From positions 186,001 through 250,000 of the forward strand of contig NZ_JAHUWZ010000004.1 in the NCBI RefSeq assembly GCF_019218755.1: a stretch of 64,000 nt of DNA, read 5' to 3'. Origin of the DNA: Acidovorax sp. sif1233 (GTDB taxonomy: Bacteria; Pseudomonadota; Gammaproteobacteria; Burkholderiales; Burkholderiaceae_C). The notes beneath the pieces are model-generated. The model made no database searches, was not told the DNA's origin, and saw only the letters and a list, made by a program, of their open reading frames with translations. The translations under genes were made by a program, and so were the position numbers. Within the stretch, counting starts at the first letter, position 1. The number at the start of each line of letters is the position of its first letter. This document shows, piece by piece, positions 8,871-17,538 of this stretch.

Positions 8871-10562
8871 TCAGGCCCGGCTGCGCAGGGTGCGGCTGAG
8901 CAAAATCACGGGAACCAGCCCCACCGCCACCAGCGCCAGCGACGGCAAGGCCGCCTCGCCCAGCCGCTCGTCGCGCGCCAGCTGGTAGGCCACCACGGCG
9001 AGGGTGTCGCTGTTGAAGGGGCGCAGCACCATCGTGGCGGGCAGCTCCTTCATCACGTCCACGAACACCAGCAGCGCGGCGGCGGCGGTGGAACGCTTGA
9101 GCAGCGGCCAGTGCACGCGCGCCAGCAGCCCGCGGCTGCCGACACCCAGCATGCGGGCCGAGTCGTCCAGGCTGAGCGGAATGCGCGCGTAGCCGCTCTG
9201 CATGGACTGCAGGGCCACCGCGCAGAACCGCACGAGGTAGGCCCAGACGATGCCAAACGCCGTGGCGGTGACGAGCGCGCCCACGCCCCACTGCGGCATG
9301 GCCGCCTGCAGCCAGCCCACGGGCAGCAGCAGGCCCACCACGATGACGGCGCCCGGCACCGCATAGCCGACGCTGGCCAGCTGCACCACGCCGCGCGTGA
9401 TGGGGTCGGGCTGGCGGCGCACCGCAAAGGCCAGCGCCAGCGCGATGGCCACCGCCAGCGCGGCCGTGATGCCGCCCAGGCGCACGCTGTGCCAGGCCCA
9501 TTCCATGAAGCGCTCCCACGGCAGCACCGACCAGTCGGCCGCCAGCGGCCGCAGCATGAAGGCCACTGGCGCCACGAAACCCATGACCACCGGCACCGTG
9601 CAGACCGCCCATGCCGCCCAGCGGCGCGCTCCGCGCAGCGCCAGGGGCTGCGCCTCGGCCGAGCCCGCGCGCCCGCCGCCGGTGGCAAAACGCATGCGCT
9701 TTTGCGCACGGTGCTCCATGTGCAGCAGCACCATCACCACCACCAGCAGCATGGTGGCCAGTTGCGCGGCCGCCAGGCGGTTGTCCATGGACAGCCAGGC
9801 CTTGTAGATGCCGGTAGTGAAGGTCTGGATGCCGAAATAGCTCGCCACGCCGAAGTCGGCCAGGGTTTCCATCAGCACCAGCGCCACGCCGGCGGCGACG
9901 GCGGGGCGCGCCAGCGGCAGGGCCACCGCGCGGATGCGGCGCGGCAGCGGCGCGCCCAGCAGTCGCGCGGCCTCCATGAGGTGCGCGGCACGCTCGCCCA
10001 GCGCCGTGCGCGCCAGCAGGTAGACATACGGGTACAGCGAGAAGATGAACACCCACACCGCGCCGCCCAGGCTGCGCACTTCGGGCAGGAGGCGACCTTC
10101 GAGGCCGAAGGTGCTGCGCAGGCCCACCTGCAGGGGGCCGCTGAACTGCAGGAAGTCGGTGTACGCGTAGGCCGTCACATAGGCGGGCATGGCCAGCGGT
10201 AGCAGCAGCAGCCACTCCAGGGTGCGGCGGCCGGGAAAGTCGAACAGCGTCACGGCCGCCGCGGCGCTGGTGCCCACGATGGCGGCGCCCAGCGCCACCA
10301 TCACGCTCAGCTGCAATGTGGTCCACACATAGCCGGGCAGCACGGTGGCGGCCATCTCGCGCAGGATGGCCCCGGCCTGGGCGTCGCCCGGGCCCGAGGG
10401 CGAGAACGGAAGCCACGAGGCCAGCACCGCCAGCACGGGCAATGCCAGAAAGCCTGCGAACAGGACCAGGGGAATGGTGCGAAAGGCGAAGGGCGTGCGG
10501 CGCAAGGGGCGGGAGCTCGGCAGAGGGGGTGGGAAGAAAACGCACACCCGCACGGACGGCAA
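8871..10562 (-). CDS. fbpB: Ferric-iron-type ABC transporter permease (FbpB/ThiP-like, fused two-domain)
   Basis: A 563-residue integral membrane protein with about twelve predicted helices in two homologous halves. Each half has the EAA loop typical of binding-protein-dependent permeases (EAARLLGAPLPRRIRAVALPLARP and DSARMLGVGSRGLLARVHWPLL). This fused layout is usual for Fe(III) permeases. The ATPase gene diverges upstream and no binding-protein gene is in the window. The first ~20 residues are poorly conserved in character, so the start is uncertain. Iron is inferred from family; thiamine or another substrate is possible. Confidence 0.8.
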   Translation of the reverse strand: MPSVRVCVFFPPPLPSSRPLRRTPFAFRTIPLVLFAGFLALPVLAVLASWLPFSPSGPGDAQAGAILREMAATVLPGYVWTTLQLSVMVALGAAIVGTSAAAAVTLFDFPGRRTLEWLLLLPLAMPAYVTAYAYTDFLQFSGPLQVGLRSTFGLEGRLLPEVRSLGGAVWVFIFSLYPYVYLLARTALGERAAHLMEAARLLGAPLPRRIRAVALPLARPAVAAGVALVLMETLADFGVASYFGIQTFTTGIYKAWLSMDNRLAAAQLATMLLVVVMVLLHMEHRAQKRMRFATGGGRAGSAEAQPLALRGARRWAAWAVCTVPVVMGFVAPVAFMLRPLAADWSVLPWERFMEWAWHSVRLGGITAALAVAIALALAFAVRRQPDPITRGVVQLASVGYAVPGAVIVVGLLLPVGWLQAAMPQWGVGALVTATAFGIVWAYLVRFCAVALQSMQSGYARIPLSLDDSARMLGVGSRGLLARVHWPLLKRSTAAAALLVFVDVMKELPATMVLRPFNSDTLAVVAYQLARDERLGEAALPSLALVAVGLVPVILLSRTLRSRA

Positions 10563-10577
10563 CCGGGCAACGCTCAG

Positions 10578-10604
10578 GAATGCAAATGCGAATTTTAAGC
10601 ATTC
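10578..10604. promoter_or_regulatory. Inverted repeat in the divergent ABC transporter promoter region
   Basis: GAATGC (10578-10583) and GCATTC (10599-10604) flank an A/T-rich centre in the 68-bp gap between the permease and ATPase genes. A Fur-type site would fit an iron transporter, but the match to the Fur consensus is weak. The TAAAAT just before the ATPase start could be a -10, which would make that mRNA nearly leaderless. Confidence 0.3.
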
Positions 10605-10630
10605 ACTCCCCTACCCCATAAAATGCAGAC

Positions 10631-11695
10631 ATGTTTCTTGAGGTCTCCCAACTCGAAGTGCGCTATGCGGGCCGTGCGCAGGCCGCGGTGCAAGGTGTCA
10701 CGCTGGGCCTGCACGCAGGCGATATCGGCGTGCTGATCGGCCCCTCGGGCTGCGGCAAGACGACGCTGCTGCGCGCGGTGGCGGGGCTGGAGCCGGTGAG
10801 CGGCGGCGAAATCCGGTTGACCAAGGGCCTCGTGAGCAGTGCCGCGCTGAGCGTGCCGCCCGAACTGCGGCGCATCGGCATGGTGTTCCAGGACTACGCC
10901 CTGTTTCCGCACCTGTCGGTGGGCCGCAACGTGGCGTTCGGCATCCACGCGCTGCCCCGGGCCGAGCAGGCCGCGCGCGTGACCGAGGTGCTTCAGCTGG
11001 TGGGGCTGGAAGGCAGCGAGAACCGCTTTCCGCACGAACTCTCCGGAGGCCAGCAACAGCGCGTGGCGCTGGCACGCGCCCTGGCGCCGCGCCCGCAGCT
11101 CATGCTGCTGGACGAGCCCTTCTCCAACCTCGACGTGGACCTGCGCGAGCGCCTCGCGCACGAGGTGCGCGGCATCCTGAAGGCCGCGGGCGCCACGGCG
11201 CTGTTCGTCACGCACGACCAGTTCGAGGCCTTTGCCATCGGCGATGTGATCGGCGTGATGCACGAGGGCCGCCTGCACCAGTGGGACGACGCGTACACCC
11301 TGTACCACCGCCCCGCCACGCGCTTCGTGGCCGACTTCATCGGGCACGGCGTGTTCGCCCCCGCCACGCTGGTGCAGCGCGGCAACAACGTGGTGGCGCA
11401 AACGCCCCTGGGCGAACTGACCGACCTGGACGAATGCCCCCTGCCCGGCAGCTACCCCGGCGGCGAATGCGATGTGCTGCTGCGCGCCGACGACATCGTG
11501 CACGACGACGATGCGCCGGTGCAGGCGCAGATCGTGCGCAAGTCGTTCCGGGGCGCCGAATTCCTCTACACGCTGCGCCTGGCCAGCGGCCAGACCATGC
11601 TGGCCCACGTGCCCAGCCACCACGACCACGCCCTGGGCGAATGGATCGGCATCCGCGCGCAGGTGGACCATGTGGTGACCTTTCCCCGCGAGTGA
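10631..11695 (+). CDS. fbpC: ABC transporter ATP-binding protein, FbpC-like
   Basis: A 354-residue ATPase with Walker A (GPSGCGKTT), Q-loop ([10 protein letters not shown]), signature ([15 protein letters not shown]), Walker B ([12 protein letters not shown]) and the switch His (VTHD). The C-terminal ~110 residues form a TOBE-like domain, as in FbpC/PotA ATPases. It energises the permease encoded divergently at 8871-10562. No Shine-Dalgarno sequence is visible before the ATG. It converges on the DCC gene with a 24-bp gap. Confidence 0.9.
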   Translation: MFLEVSQLEVRYAGRAQAAVQGVTLGLHAGDIGVLIGPSGCGKTTLLRAVAGLEPVSGGEIRLTKGLVSSAALSVPPELRRIGMVFQDYALFPHLSVGRNVAFGIHALPRAEQAARVTEVLQLVGLEGSENRFPHELSGGQQQRVALARALAPRPQLMLLDEPFSNLDVDLRERLAHEVRGILKAAGATALFVTHDQFEAFAIGDVIGVMHEGRLHQWDDAYTLYHRPATRFVADFIGHGVFAPATLVQRGNNVVAQTPLGELTDLDECPLPGSYPGGECDVLLRADDIVHDDDAPVQAQIVRKSFRGAEFLYTLRLASGQTMLAHVPSHHDHALGEWIGIRAQVDHVVTFPRE

Positions 11696-11719
11696 CGGCG
11701 TGCGCGGCCCGATGCCGCG

Positions 11720-12109
11720 TCAGTCCAGGAACCGTGTGGCCATCCCGGGCGCGGGCACCAGGCAGGTCTCGGAGCGCCCCCATATCCGGTAGCGATTGCG
11801 CGCCACCCGGCGGTAGAGCGCGTCGCGCACGGGCGCGGGCACCAGCCATCCCAACCAGGCCAGGCGCCAGGGCCACCCCAGGCGGTGCAGCACGCGCAGG
11901 ATGGCCGCCGTGTGCTGCCAGCTGCGGCCACCCTCGATGACGAGCAGGGTCTGCAGCCCATCCACCTGCAGACCCACGCCGGCCAGCAGCCGCCGGCCGG
12001 TGGCGCCCTGCATGGAGGCGAAACGGATGCGCCCCGCGCGGTCGTGCCGCAGCAGGAACCGCACCCAGCCGTTGCACAGCAGGCACTGCGCGTCGAACAC
12101 CACGATCAT
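11720..12109 (-). CDS. DCC family thiol-disulfide oxidoreductase-like protein (DUF393)
   Basis: A 129-residue protein opening MIVVFDAQCLLCNGWVRFLL, the D-x-x-C-x-x-C signature that names the DCC family. FASMQG and a C-terminal RYRIWG segment also fit. Members have a thioredoxin-like fold and mostly unknown substrates. Its ATG overlaps the stop of the DUF4166 gene (ATGA), so the two are co-translated. The start is fixed by both the overlap and the signature position. Confidence 0.88.
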   Translation of the reverse strand: MIVVFDAQCLLCNGWVRFLLRHDRAGRIRFASMQGATGRRLLAGVGLQVDGLQTLLVIEGGRSWQHTAAILRVLHRLGWPWRLAWLGWLVPAPVRDALYRRVARNRYRIWGRSETCLVPAPGMATRFLD

Positions 12110-12666
12110 GGAGGAAGCCCCTCGGTGGCTGGCACGACCAGGTGGCCCCGGTAGTGAACCACCCGCCCCACCCACGGCACGGTGGCCTGCACGTGGAAAT
12201 GCAGGGTATCGCCCCGCCCGGTCTCCTCGGCCACCACGCGCGGGCGCAGCCACGCGGGGCAAGGGATGCCCAGGAAATGCAGGTGCTGCAAGCGCATGAC
12301 CAGCCGGCCCTGCTGTTCATCGAGCACGAAGCCCAGCCGCGCGGCCCCCAGATGCTCCACCACCCGGCCGCCGGATTCGCGCAGGGTGGAGCGCATGGTC
12401 CGCGCGGGGAAGCAACGCGTCCACACCTCGGCGCCGGGGGTGGCATCCAGCTCGAAGACGATGTCGCCCTGGACCGGACGCAGCGGCGCCCCCAGCGCCC
12501 ACGCGAGCAGGCGGCCCATCGCGCCCGCCGGAGCCTCGACCACCACCTTGCCCCGAAGTCTGTGCCGGCCCGACAGGCTGTGAAACCGCGCCAGCGCAGG
12601 CGCCAGGCGCCCGAAGGCCGGGCCCATGGCGCGCTGGTACAGGGAAGCAAGGGTGGGAGCAGGCAT
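12106..12666 (-). CDS. DUF4166 domain protein
   Basis: A 186-residue protein beginning MPAPTLASLYQRAMGPAFGR. It contains FHSLSGRHRLRGKV near residue 30 and the C-terminal pattern TVPWVGRVVHYRGHL, matching what I know of DUF4166 proteins. The function is unknown. No signal peptide or membrane segment is evident. The frame continues upstream to 12915, but that extension is low-complexity and unlike the family. It is coupled by a 4-bp overlap to the DCC gene. Confidence 0.75.
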   Translation of the reverse strand: MPAPTLASLYQRAMGPAFGRLAPALARFHSLSGRHRLRGKVVVEAPAGAMGRLLAWALGAPLRPVQGDIVFELDATPGAEVWTRCFPARTMRSTLRESGGRVVEHLGAARLGFVLDEQQGRLVMRLQHLHFLGIPCPAWLRPRVVAEETGRGDTLHFHVQATVPWVGRVVHYRGHLVVPATEGLPP

Positions 12667-12795
12667 GGGAAGGGGCAGGAAGATCTGGCGGCGCGCAGCG
12701 TCCGGCCGCACCGGCAAGGGAAACGAACCGGCAGGGCCCGCGCCTGCCCGCCAGTCTAGCGCGCGGACACCGGTTGCTTCGCAGGCCCGGACACG

Positions 12796-12820
12796 AAAAA
12801 AAGCCTGCGCGTGCCGGCTT
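12796..12820 (-). terminator. Intrinsic terminator after the Yip1-domain gene
   Basis: Read on the minus strand, AAGCC, a 10-nt GC-rich loop and GGCTT are followed by a run of seven T. It lies about 58 bp past the stop at 12878. Confidence 0.55.
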
Positions 12821-12877
12821 GCCTGTGCAGGGGGCACGGTGCCCATGCCCGGGGCGTGGGCCGCGTACGCCGGGGCG

Positions 12878-14110
12878 TCAGGACTTGCCCTTGCGCTGCA
12901 GGCCCTCCAGGCCATTGAGGTCCACCTGGCCCAGGATGCCCCGCAAGTCCTTGACGCCCATGTGGTCGCCCTCGACGCTGACCACCAGCCCGTTCTTCAG
13001 GATGGCCTTGAGCTCGGCATGGCTGCCGTCCTTCTCGTAGCGCTGGTGCAGCGTGCGGCCGCCCTCCTGCCACGTCTTCTCGGCGCTGATCTGGTCTTCC
13101 TTCTCGCCCTGGGCCATGCCCATGGCCATCACCGCCATCTGGCCCAGGCCGCCGATGTCGGTGATCTCCAGGCGCACCTGCTTGCTGTCGCTGCCGTATT
13201 GCGCGCTGGCCTGGCTGGTGGGCAGGCCCAGCGCCGCGCCGTCCTGCACGTCGAAGCCGGTGCGCGGCAGGCCCCCCAGGCTTTCGGGCAGCGCGGCCTT
13301 GAGCGATTGCGCGGCAATGGCCTGGCCGCCCCCCAGCGCGCCCGCCGCGGCCGCTGCGGCCTTGCCGGTGGCGGCCGCGATGGCGGCGGGGTCCTGGCCC
13401 TTCTGGGCCTGCTCCAGCTGGCGCGCGGCTTCTTCCATCTTCTTGCCGGCAGCTTCCAGGCCGGCGGTGTCGATGGACACCTGCCCCTTGGGCGTGTTCA
13501 GGGTGACGCCAGGCGCCGCGGCGCCGCCGAACAGGCTTCCGCCACCGGGCATGAAGACCGAGCTGACGGCACCGATGACCACGCCCATGACGATGGCCGC
13601 GATGATGACGACCACGGTGTATGCCACCGACTTCTCCGGTGCGCTCTTCATCAGCACGGGCAGGCCGGTGTAGAGCAGGTAGATGGAATACAGCGCCGCC
13701 AGCAAACCCAGCATGGCCAGCGCCGGCAGCAGGCTGAACACCCCGCCCAGCATGGCGGCCGTGCTGGCATAGACCGCCACCTTGAGGGCCTGGATCTGGT
13801 TCTTCTGCCCCCCGAACGCAGGGGCGAGCGCATCAATGATGAGCGCGAGCACGAACACGCCCACCAGGCTGAGCACGTACGACACCACCATGTTCACCAG
13901 GCCGGAAACCAGGGGCACGCGAACGGTCACGCCAAAGCCGCCGAAGCCGATCAGCGACAGGCCGATGAAGCCGCAGACCACCGGGATCGCGGCCAGGATC
14001 ATGTAGTAGCGGGTGAACAGGGTCGCCGCATCGGTGGATTCGGATTCGATGGCGACCCAGGTCTCCTTGGGTTGCAGAAGAATGCTCTTGGCGCGCTCAA
14101 TCAGGTTCAT
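12878..14110 (-). CDS. Yip1-domain membrane protein with soluble C-terminal domain
   Basis: A 410-residue protein. Residues 1-200 are a Yip1-type module: MNLIERAKSILLQPKETWVAIE, then five or so helices with GGQKNQIQALKVAVYASTAAMLGG. The C-terminal ~200 residues are soluble, with an Ala-rich linker (about 240-280) and a domain containing GGLPRTGFDVQDGA, DIGGLGQMAVMAMGMA and TWQEGGRTLHQRYEKDGSHAE. I do not recognise that domain. GGAGGGCACC before the ATG is a good Shine-Dalgarno sequence. The cellular role is unknown, perhaps in membrane organisation. Confidence 0.8.
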   Translation of the reverse strand: MNLIERAKSILLQPKETWVAIESESTDAATLFTRYYMILAAIPVVCGFIGLSLIGFGGFGVTVRVPLVSGLVNMVVSYVLSLVGVFVLALIIDALAPAFGGQKNQIQALKVAVYASTAAMLGGVFSLLPALAMLGLLAALYSIYLLYTGLPVLMKSAPEKSVAYTVVVIIAAIVMGVVIGAVSSVFMPGGGSLFGGAAAPGVTLNTPKGQVSIDTAGLEAAGKKMEEAARQLEQAQKGQDPAAIAAATGKAAAAAAGALGGGQAIAAQSLKAALPESLGGLPRTGFDVQDGAALGLPTSQASAQYGSDSKQVRLEITDIGGLGQMAVMAMGMAQGEKEDQISAEKTWQEGGRTLHQRYEKDGSHAELKAILKNGLVVSVEGDHMGVKDLRGILGQVDLNGLEGLQRKGKS

Positions 14111-14328
14111 GGTGCCCTCCCGGCAGTGTGAGTGGTGCCTGCTGCCGCCGTGCCGCAGGCCGAAAGACGCGGACGATACGGGAAATTGCCCGCAATTGGG
14201 CGCTGTTGCCACACTGTCGCCGCCGCAAACGTGGAATATGCACGTTTTTGGGCCGCAGAACCACCCCGCTTGCGCGCCGCGCACGCGGGAGGAGCGGCGC
14301 GCCTGGCCCGCCCGCCGCTGCCGCCGCC

Positions 14329-15066
14329 TCAGGTTTTCCGCAACTGGTCGACGGTGTCGTGCAGGTGCTGCGCCCATGCGCGCCGGTCGCGGCCTTCGGC
14401 CGGCTGCGGGTCGCCGTAGTGCACCACGGCGTCGATGGACGGCGCGCACAGCGTGCGCCAGATCGAGCCCACCAGGGTCTCGTCGCCGATGTAGCTGGGC
14501 GCGAAACTGGTGGCGCCGGTGGCCCTGTCGGCAAAGCGCAGGCCCACGGGCTGCACCGGCGCGCTGGCGGTGACGGCGGCCTGCAGCAGGTTGGCATGAA
14601 ACGGCAGCATCTCGCGGCCATCGCCCGTGGTGCCCTCGGGAAACACCGCGAGCACCTCGCCGCGCTCCAGCGCCTCGTGCATGGACCGCACCATGCGCAG
14701 CGCATCGCGGCGCGAACTGCGCTCGATGTAGAGGGTGCCGGCGGCGGTGGCCAGCGTGCCGATCAGCGGCCAGCCCTGCACGTCGGACTTGGACACGAAG
14801 CGGCAATGCCGGGCCGCGTGCATCACGGGAATGTCAAGCCACGAGATGTGGTTCGCGACCAGCATCACCGGCCCCGCCACTGGCGGCTGCCCCACGATGC
14901 GCAGGCTGATGCCGGCATGGGCCAGCAGTTGCAGCGACCACACCTGCACCCGCGCATGCTGCTGATCGGGCGACAGCGCCGGAAAACGCAGCGCCACGAT
15001 GGTCAGCCCCTTGGCGATGTGGCCCAGCAGGCGCAGCAGGCGCCAGCAGGCGCGCAGGTGCCTCAT
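14329..15066 (-). CDS. plsC: 1-acyl-sn-glycerol-3-phosphate acyltransferase (PlsC-like)
   Basis: A 245-residue acyltransferase with the HX4D box (NHISWLD, residues ~74-80), the SKSDVQGWPLIG block and FPEGTTGDG, all standard for lysophospholipid acyltransferases. An N-terminal hydrophobic stretch would anchor it to the inner membrane. It makes phosphatidic acid or a related acylated lipid. It lies 138 bp after pyrC', and that gap holds a hairpin element, so co-transcription is uncertain. An upstream in-frame Met exists, but MRHLRACW is the better start. Confidence 0.87.
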   Translation of the reverse strand: MRHLRACWRLLRLLGHIAKGLTIVALRFPALSPDQQHARVQVWSLQLLAHAGISLRIVGQPPVAGPVMLVANHISWLDIPVMHAARHCRFVSKSDVQGWPLIGTLATAAGTLYIERSSRRDALRMVRSMHEALERGEVLAVFPEGTTGDGREMLPFHANLLQAAVTASAPVQPVGLRFADRATGATSFAPSYIGDETLVGSIWRTLCAPSIDAVVHYGDPQPAEGRDRRAWAQHLHDTVDQLRKT

Positions 15067-15167
15067 CTCAGCCGTCCGTGGCGATTCGCCATGCCCATGG
15101 CCCACGCAACGGGCCTGACCGATGCGGGTGCCACCGTGGAACCGGCCCTGCCGGACCACCGGTGGCA

Positions 15168-15206
15168 TCCCCCTCGGGGGATGGCGCGAAGCGGCACAGG
15201 GGGGTC
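15168..15206. repeat. GC-rich hairpin element, copy 2 (pyrC'-plsC gap)
   Basis: Starts TCCCCCTCGGGGG and ends CAGGGGGGT, like the longer copy at 2065-2129. It abuts the pyrC' stop codon. It may be a transcript-end structure or a degenerate repeat. Confidence 0.45.
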
Positions 15207-16494
15207 ACCCGTACGCCACCTGCCCGCCCACCAGCGTCATGCGCACCCGGCCTGGCAGCTCGTAGCCGGAAAACGGCGTGTGCTTGCCCTGGCTGCGCAG
15301 CGCATCGTCCTGCACGGTCCACGCGGCCTGGGGGTCGAAGATGCACAGGTCGCCCACTCCGCCTTCGACGATCTGGCCCACGCTGGCCTGCAGCGTGCCC
15401 AGGGCACTGCCCAGCACGCGCGCGGGTTCGGACGTGACCGTGGCCAGCGCGCGCACGAGCGGCACGCCGCTGTCCTGCGACCACTTGAGCGCCAGGCTCA
15501 GCAGCAGCTCCAGGCCCGTGGCACCGGGTTCGGCCTCGGCGAACGGCAGGGTCTTGGCGTCTTCATCAACAGGTGTGTGGTCGGACACCAGCGCATCGAC
15601 GGTGCCATCCAGTAGCGCCGCGCTCAGGGCATCGCGGTCGCGCTGCTGGCGCAGCGGGGGCGTCAAGCGCGCGCGGCTGTCGAAGAAGCCAATGTCGTTT
15701 TCGGTCAGGTGCAGCGTGTTGATGCTGATGTCGCAGGTCACGTTGAGTCCCTCGGCCTTGGCCCGGCGCACCAGCTCGACACCGGCCGCGCTGCTGAGGC
15801 GGCACAGGTGCACGCGCGCACCGGTGGTCTTGAGCAGCTCGAAGATGGTGTGCAGCGCAATGGTCTCGGCTGCCACGGGCACGCCCGACAGGCCCAGGCG
15901 CGTGGCCAGCGCACCGCTGGCGGCCACGCCTTTGCCGAGGTGCATTTCCTGCGGGCGCAGCCACACGGTGTAGCCAAAGGTGGCGGCGTACTGCAGCGCG
16001 CGCTGCAGCACCTGGGTGCTGGCCAGGGGCACTTCGGCCTGGCCGAAGCCCACGCAGCCCGATTCGGTCAACTCGGCCATCTCGGTCAGCACCTCGCCGG
16101 CGAGGCCACGCGTGAGCGCACCCAGCGGGAACAGGCGCGACTGGTGCAGCTTCTCGGCACGGAACTTGAGCATCTCCACCAGGCCCGGCTCGTCGAGCAC
16201 GGGGTCGGTATCGGGCGGGCACACCAGGCTGGTCACGCCCCCGGCCACGGCGGCCGCCATCTCGGATTCGAGCATGCCCTCGTGCTCATGGCCGGGCTCG
16301 CGCAGGCGCGCGGCCAGGTCCACCAGGCCGGGCAGCACGATGCAGCCCGTGGCGTCCACCACGCGCTTGGGCGCAAAGTCGGGCGGCACGCGGTTGACGC
16401 CGACGATGCGGCCCGCCGCGATGGCGATGTCACAGGTCTGGTCGAGGCCCGAAGCGGGGTCGATCACACGGCCGTTCTGGATCAGTATCTTCAT
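15205..16494 (-). CDS. pyrC': Pseudo-dihydroorotase PyrC' (non-catalytic partner of aspartate carbamoyltransferase)
   Basis: A 429-residue amidohydrolase-fold protein, clearly a class I dihydroorotase homologue (LREPGHEHEG, SDHTPVDEDAK, PGATGLE). The metal site normally reading D-x-H-x-H-x-R is here DLAARLR, so both zinc histidines are replaced by Ala and Arg, and MPNTNP is PPDTDP. Pseudomonas PyrC' shows the same loss; there it is inactive and needed to assemble PyrB. Its place directly after pyrB supports that role. A working dihydroorotase must be encoded elsewhere. The 79-bp gap to pyrB holds repeat copy B. Confidence 0.85.
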   Translation of the reverse strand: MKILIQNGRVIDPASGLDQTCDIAIAAGRIVGVNRVPPDFAPKRVVDATGCIVLPGLVDLAARLREPGHEHEGMLESEMAAAVAGGVTSLVCPPDTDPVLDEPGLVEMLKFRAEKLHQSRLFPLGALTRGLAGEVLTEMAELTESGCVGFGQAEVPLASTQVLQRALQYAATFGYTVWLRPQEMHLGKGVAASGALATRLGLSGVPVAAETIALHTIFELLKTTGARVHLCRLSSAAGVELVRRAKAEGLNVTCDISINTLHLTENDIGFFDSRARLTPPLRQQRDRDALSAALLDGTVDALVSDHTPVDEDAKTLPFAEAEPGATGLELLLSLALKWSQDSGVPLVRALATVTSEPARVLGSALGTLQASVGQIVEGGVGDLCIFDPQAAWTVQDDALRSQGKHTPFSGYELPGRVRMTLVGGQVAYG

Positions 16495-16500
16495 GATTTG

Positions 16501-16549
16501 AAGCCAAATTGGCTGCTAGCGCTTATTGGATAAGCGCTAGCAGCTATGA
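16501..16549 (+). repeat. Dispersed palindromic element, copy B
   Basis: A perfect 14-bp stem (GCTGCTAGCGCTTA and its complement) encloses TTGGA at 16512-16544, followed by TAT. It is the best-paired copy but lacks the distal ATAGC of copies A, D and E. It lies inside the pyrB-pyrC' operon gap. Confidence 0.8.
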
Positions 16550-16573
16550 AAACAGGAGTATTCATTCCGAGCA

Positions 16574-17536
16574 TCACGCCTCGTTCCCCGCCACTATGGA
16601 CATGACGGCCATGCGCACAGCGATGCCGAAAGTCACCTGCGGCAGGATCACGCTCTGCTTGCCATCCACCACGGCGGAGTCGATCTCGACCCCCCGGTTG
16701 ATGGGGCCGGGGTGCATGACGATGGCGTCGGACTTGGCCAGCTGCAGCTTGTCCTGCGTGAGGCCGAAGCTCTTGAAATACTCCTGGCTCGACGGCAGCA
16801 GCGCGCCGCTCATGCGCTCGTTCTGCAGGCGCAGCGTGATGATCACGTCCGCGTCCTTGATGCCTTCTTCGAGCGTGTGGCACACACGCACGCCCATCTG
16901 CGCCATGTCGGACGGCACCAGCGTGCGCGGCCCCACCACGCGCACTTCGGCGCAGCCCAGCGTGGTCAGGCCGTGGATGTCCGAGCGCGCCACGCGCGAG
17001 TGCAGCACGTCGCCCACGATGGCCACGGTGAGGTTGGAAAAATCCTTCTTATAGTGGCGGATGGTGTACATGTCCAGCAGCCCCTGCGTGGGATGGGCAT
17101 GCCGGCCATCGCCCGCGTTGATCACGTGCACATGCGGTGCCACATGCTGGGCAATGAGGTAGGGCGCGCCCGATTCGCTGTGCCGCACCACGAAGATGTC
17201 AGCCGCCATCGCGCTGAGGTTGGCGATGGTGTCGAGCAGGGATTCGCCTTTGCTGGCCGAGCTGCGCGCGATGTCGAGGTTGATCACGTCGGCCGACAGG
17301 CGCTTGGCCGCGATCTCGAACGTAGTGCGCGTGCGCGTGCTGTTCTCGAAGAACAGGTTGAACACGCTCTTGCCGCGCAAGAGCGGCACCTTCTTGACCT
17401 CGCGGTCGTTGACGGAGACGAAGTTGGCGGCCGTGTCGAGGATGTGCGTGACGATGTCGCGCGGCAGGCCCTCGATGGACAGCAGGTGGATGAGTTCGCC
17501 GTTGCCGTTGAGTTGGGGGTTGCGCTTCTTCAGCAC
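16574..17536 (-). CDS. pyrB: Aspartate carbamoyltransferase catalytic subunit
   Basis: A 320-residue protein with the carbamoyl-phosphate site [18 protein letters not shown] (about 51-68), the [12 protein letters not shown] block and [13 protein letters not shown] near the C terminus. It catalyses the first committed pyrimidine step, carbamoyl phosphate plus aspartate. The gene starts 2 bp after the pyrR stop and is followed by pyrC', an arrangement typical of class A ATCases. No regulatory pyrI is present. Confidence 0.96.
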   Translation of the reverse strand: MLKKRNPQLNGNGELIHLLSIEGLPRDIVTHILDTAANFVSVNDREVKKVPLLRGKSVFNLFFENSTRTRTTFEIAAKRLSADVINLDIARSSASKGESLLDTIANLSAMAADIFVVRHSESGAPYLIAQHVAPHVHVINAGDGRHAHPTQGLLDMYTIRHYKKDFSNLTVAIVGDVLHSRVARSDIHGLTTLGCAEVRVVGPRTLVPSDMAQMGVRVCHTLEEGIKDADVIITLRLQNERMSGALLPSSQEYFKSFGLTQDKLQLAKSDAIVMHPGPINRGVEIDSAVVDGKQSVILPQVTFGIAVRMAVMSIVAGNEA

Positions 17537-17538
17537 GG

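Noticed and set aside
8596..10602. A ~668-codon minus-strand frame overlapping the ABC permease
   Set aside because: It is out of frame with the permease and Arg/Ala/Gly-rich. The 8871-10562 frame has helices and EAA loops.
8866..16549. Mobile element or phage remnant explaining the hairpins
   Set aside because: No transposase, integrase or target duplication is visible; the genes around are ordinary chromosomal ones.
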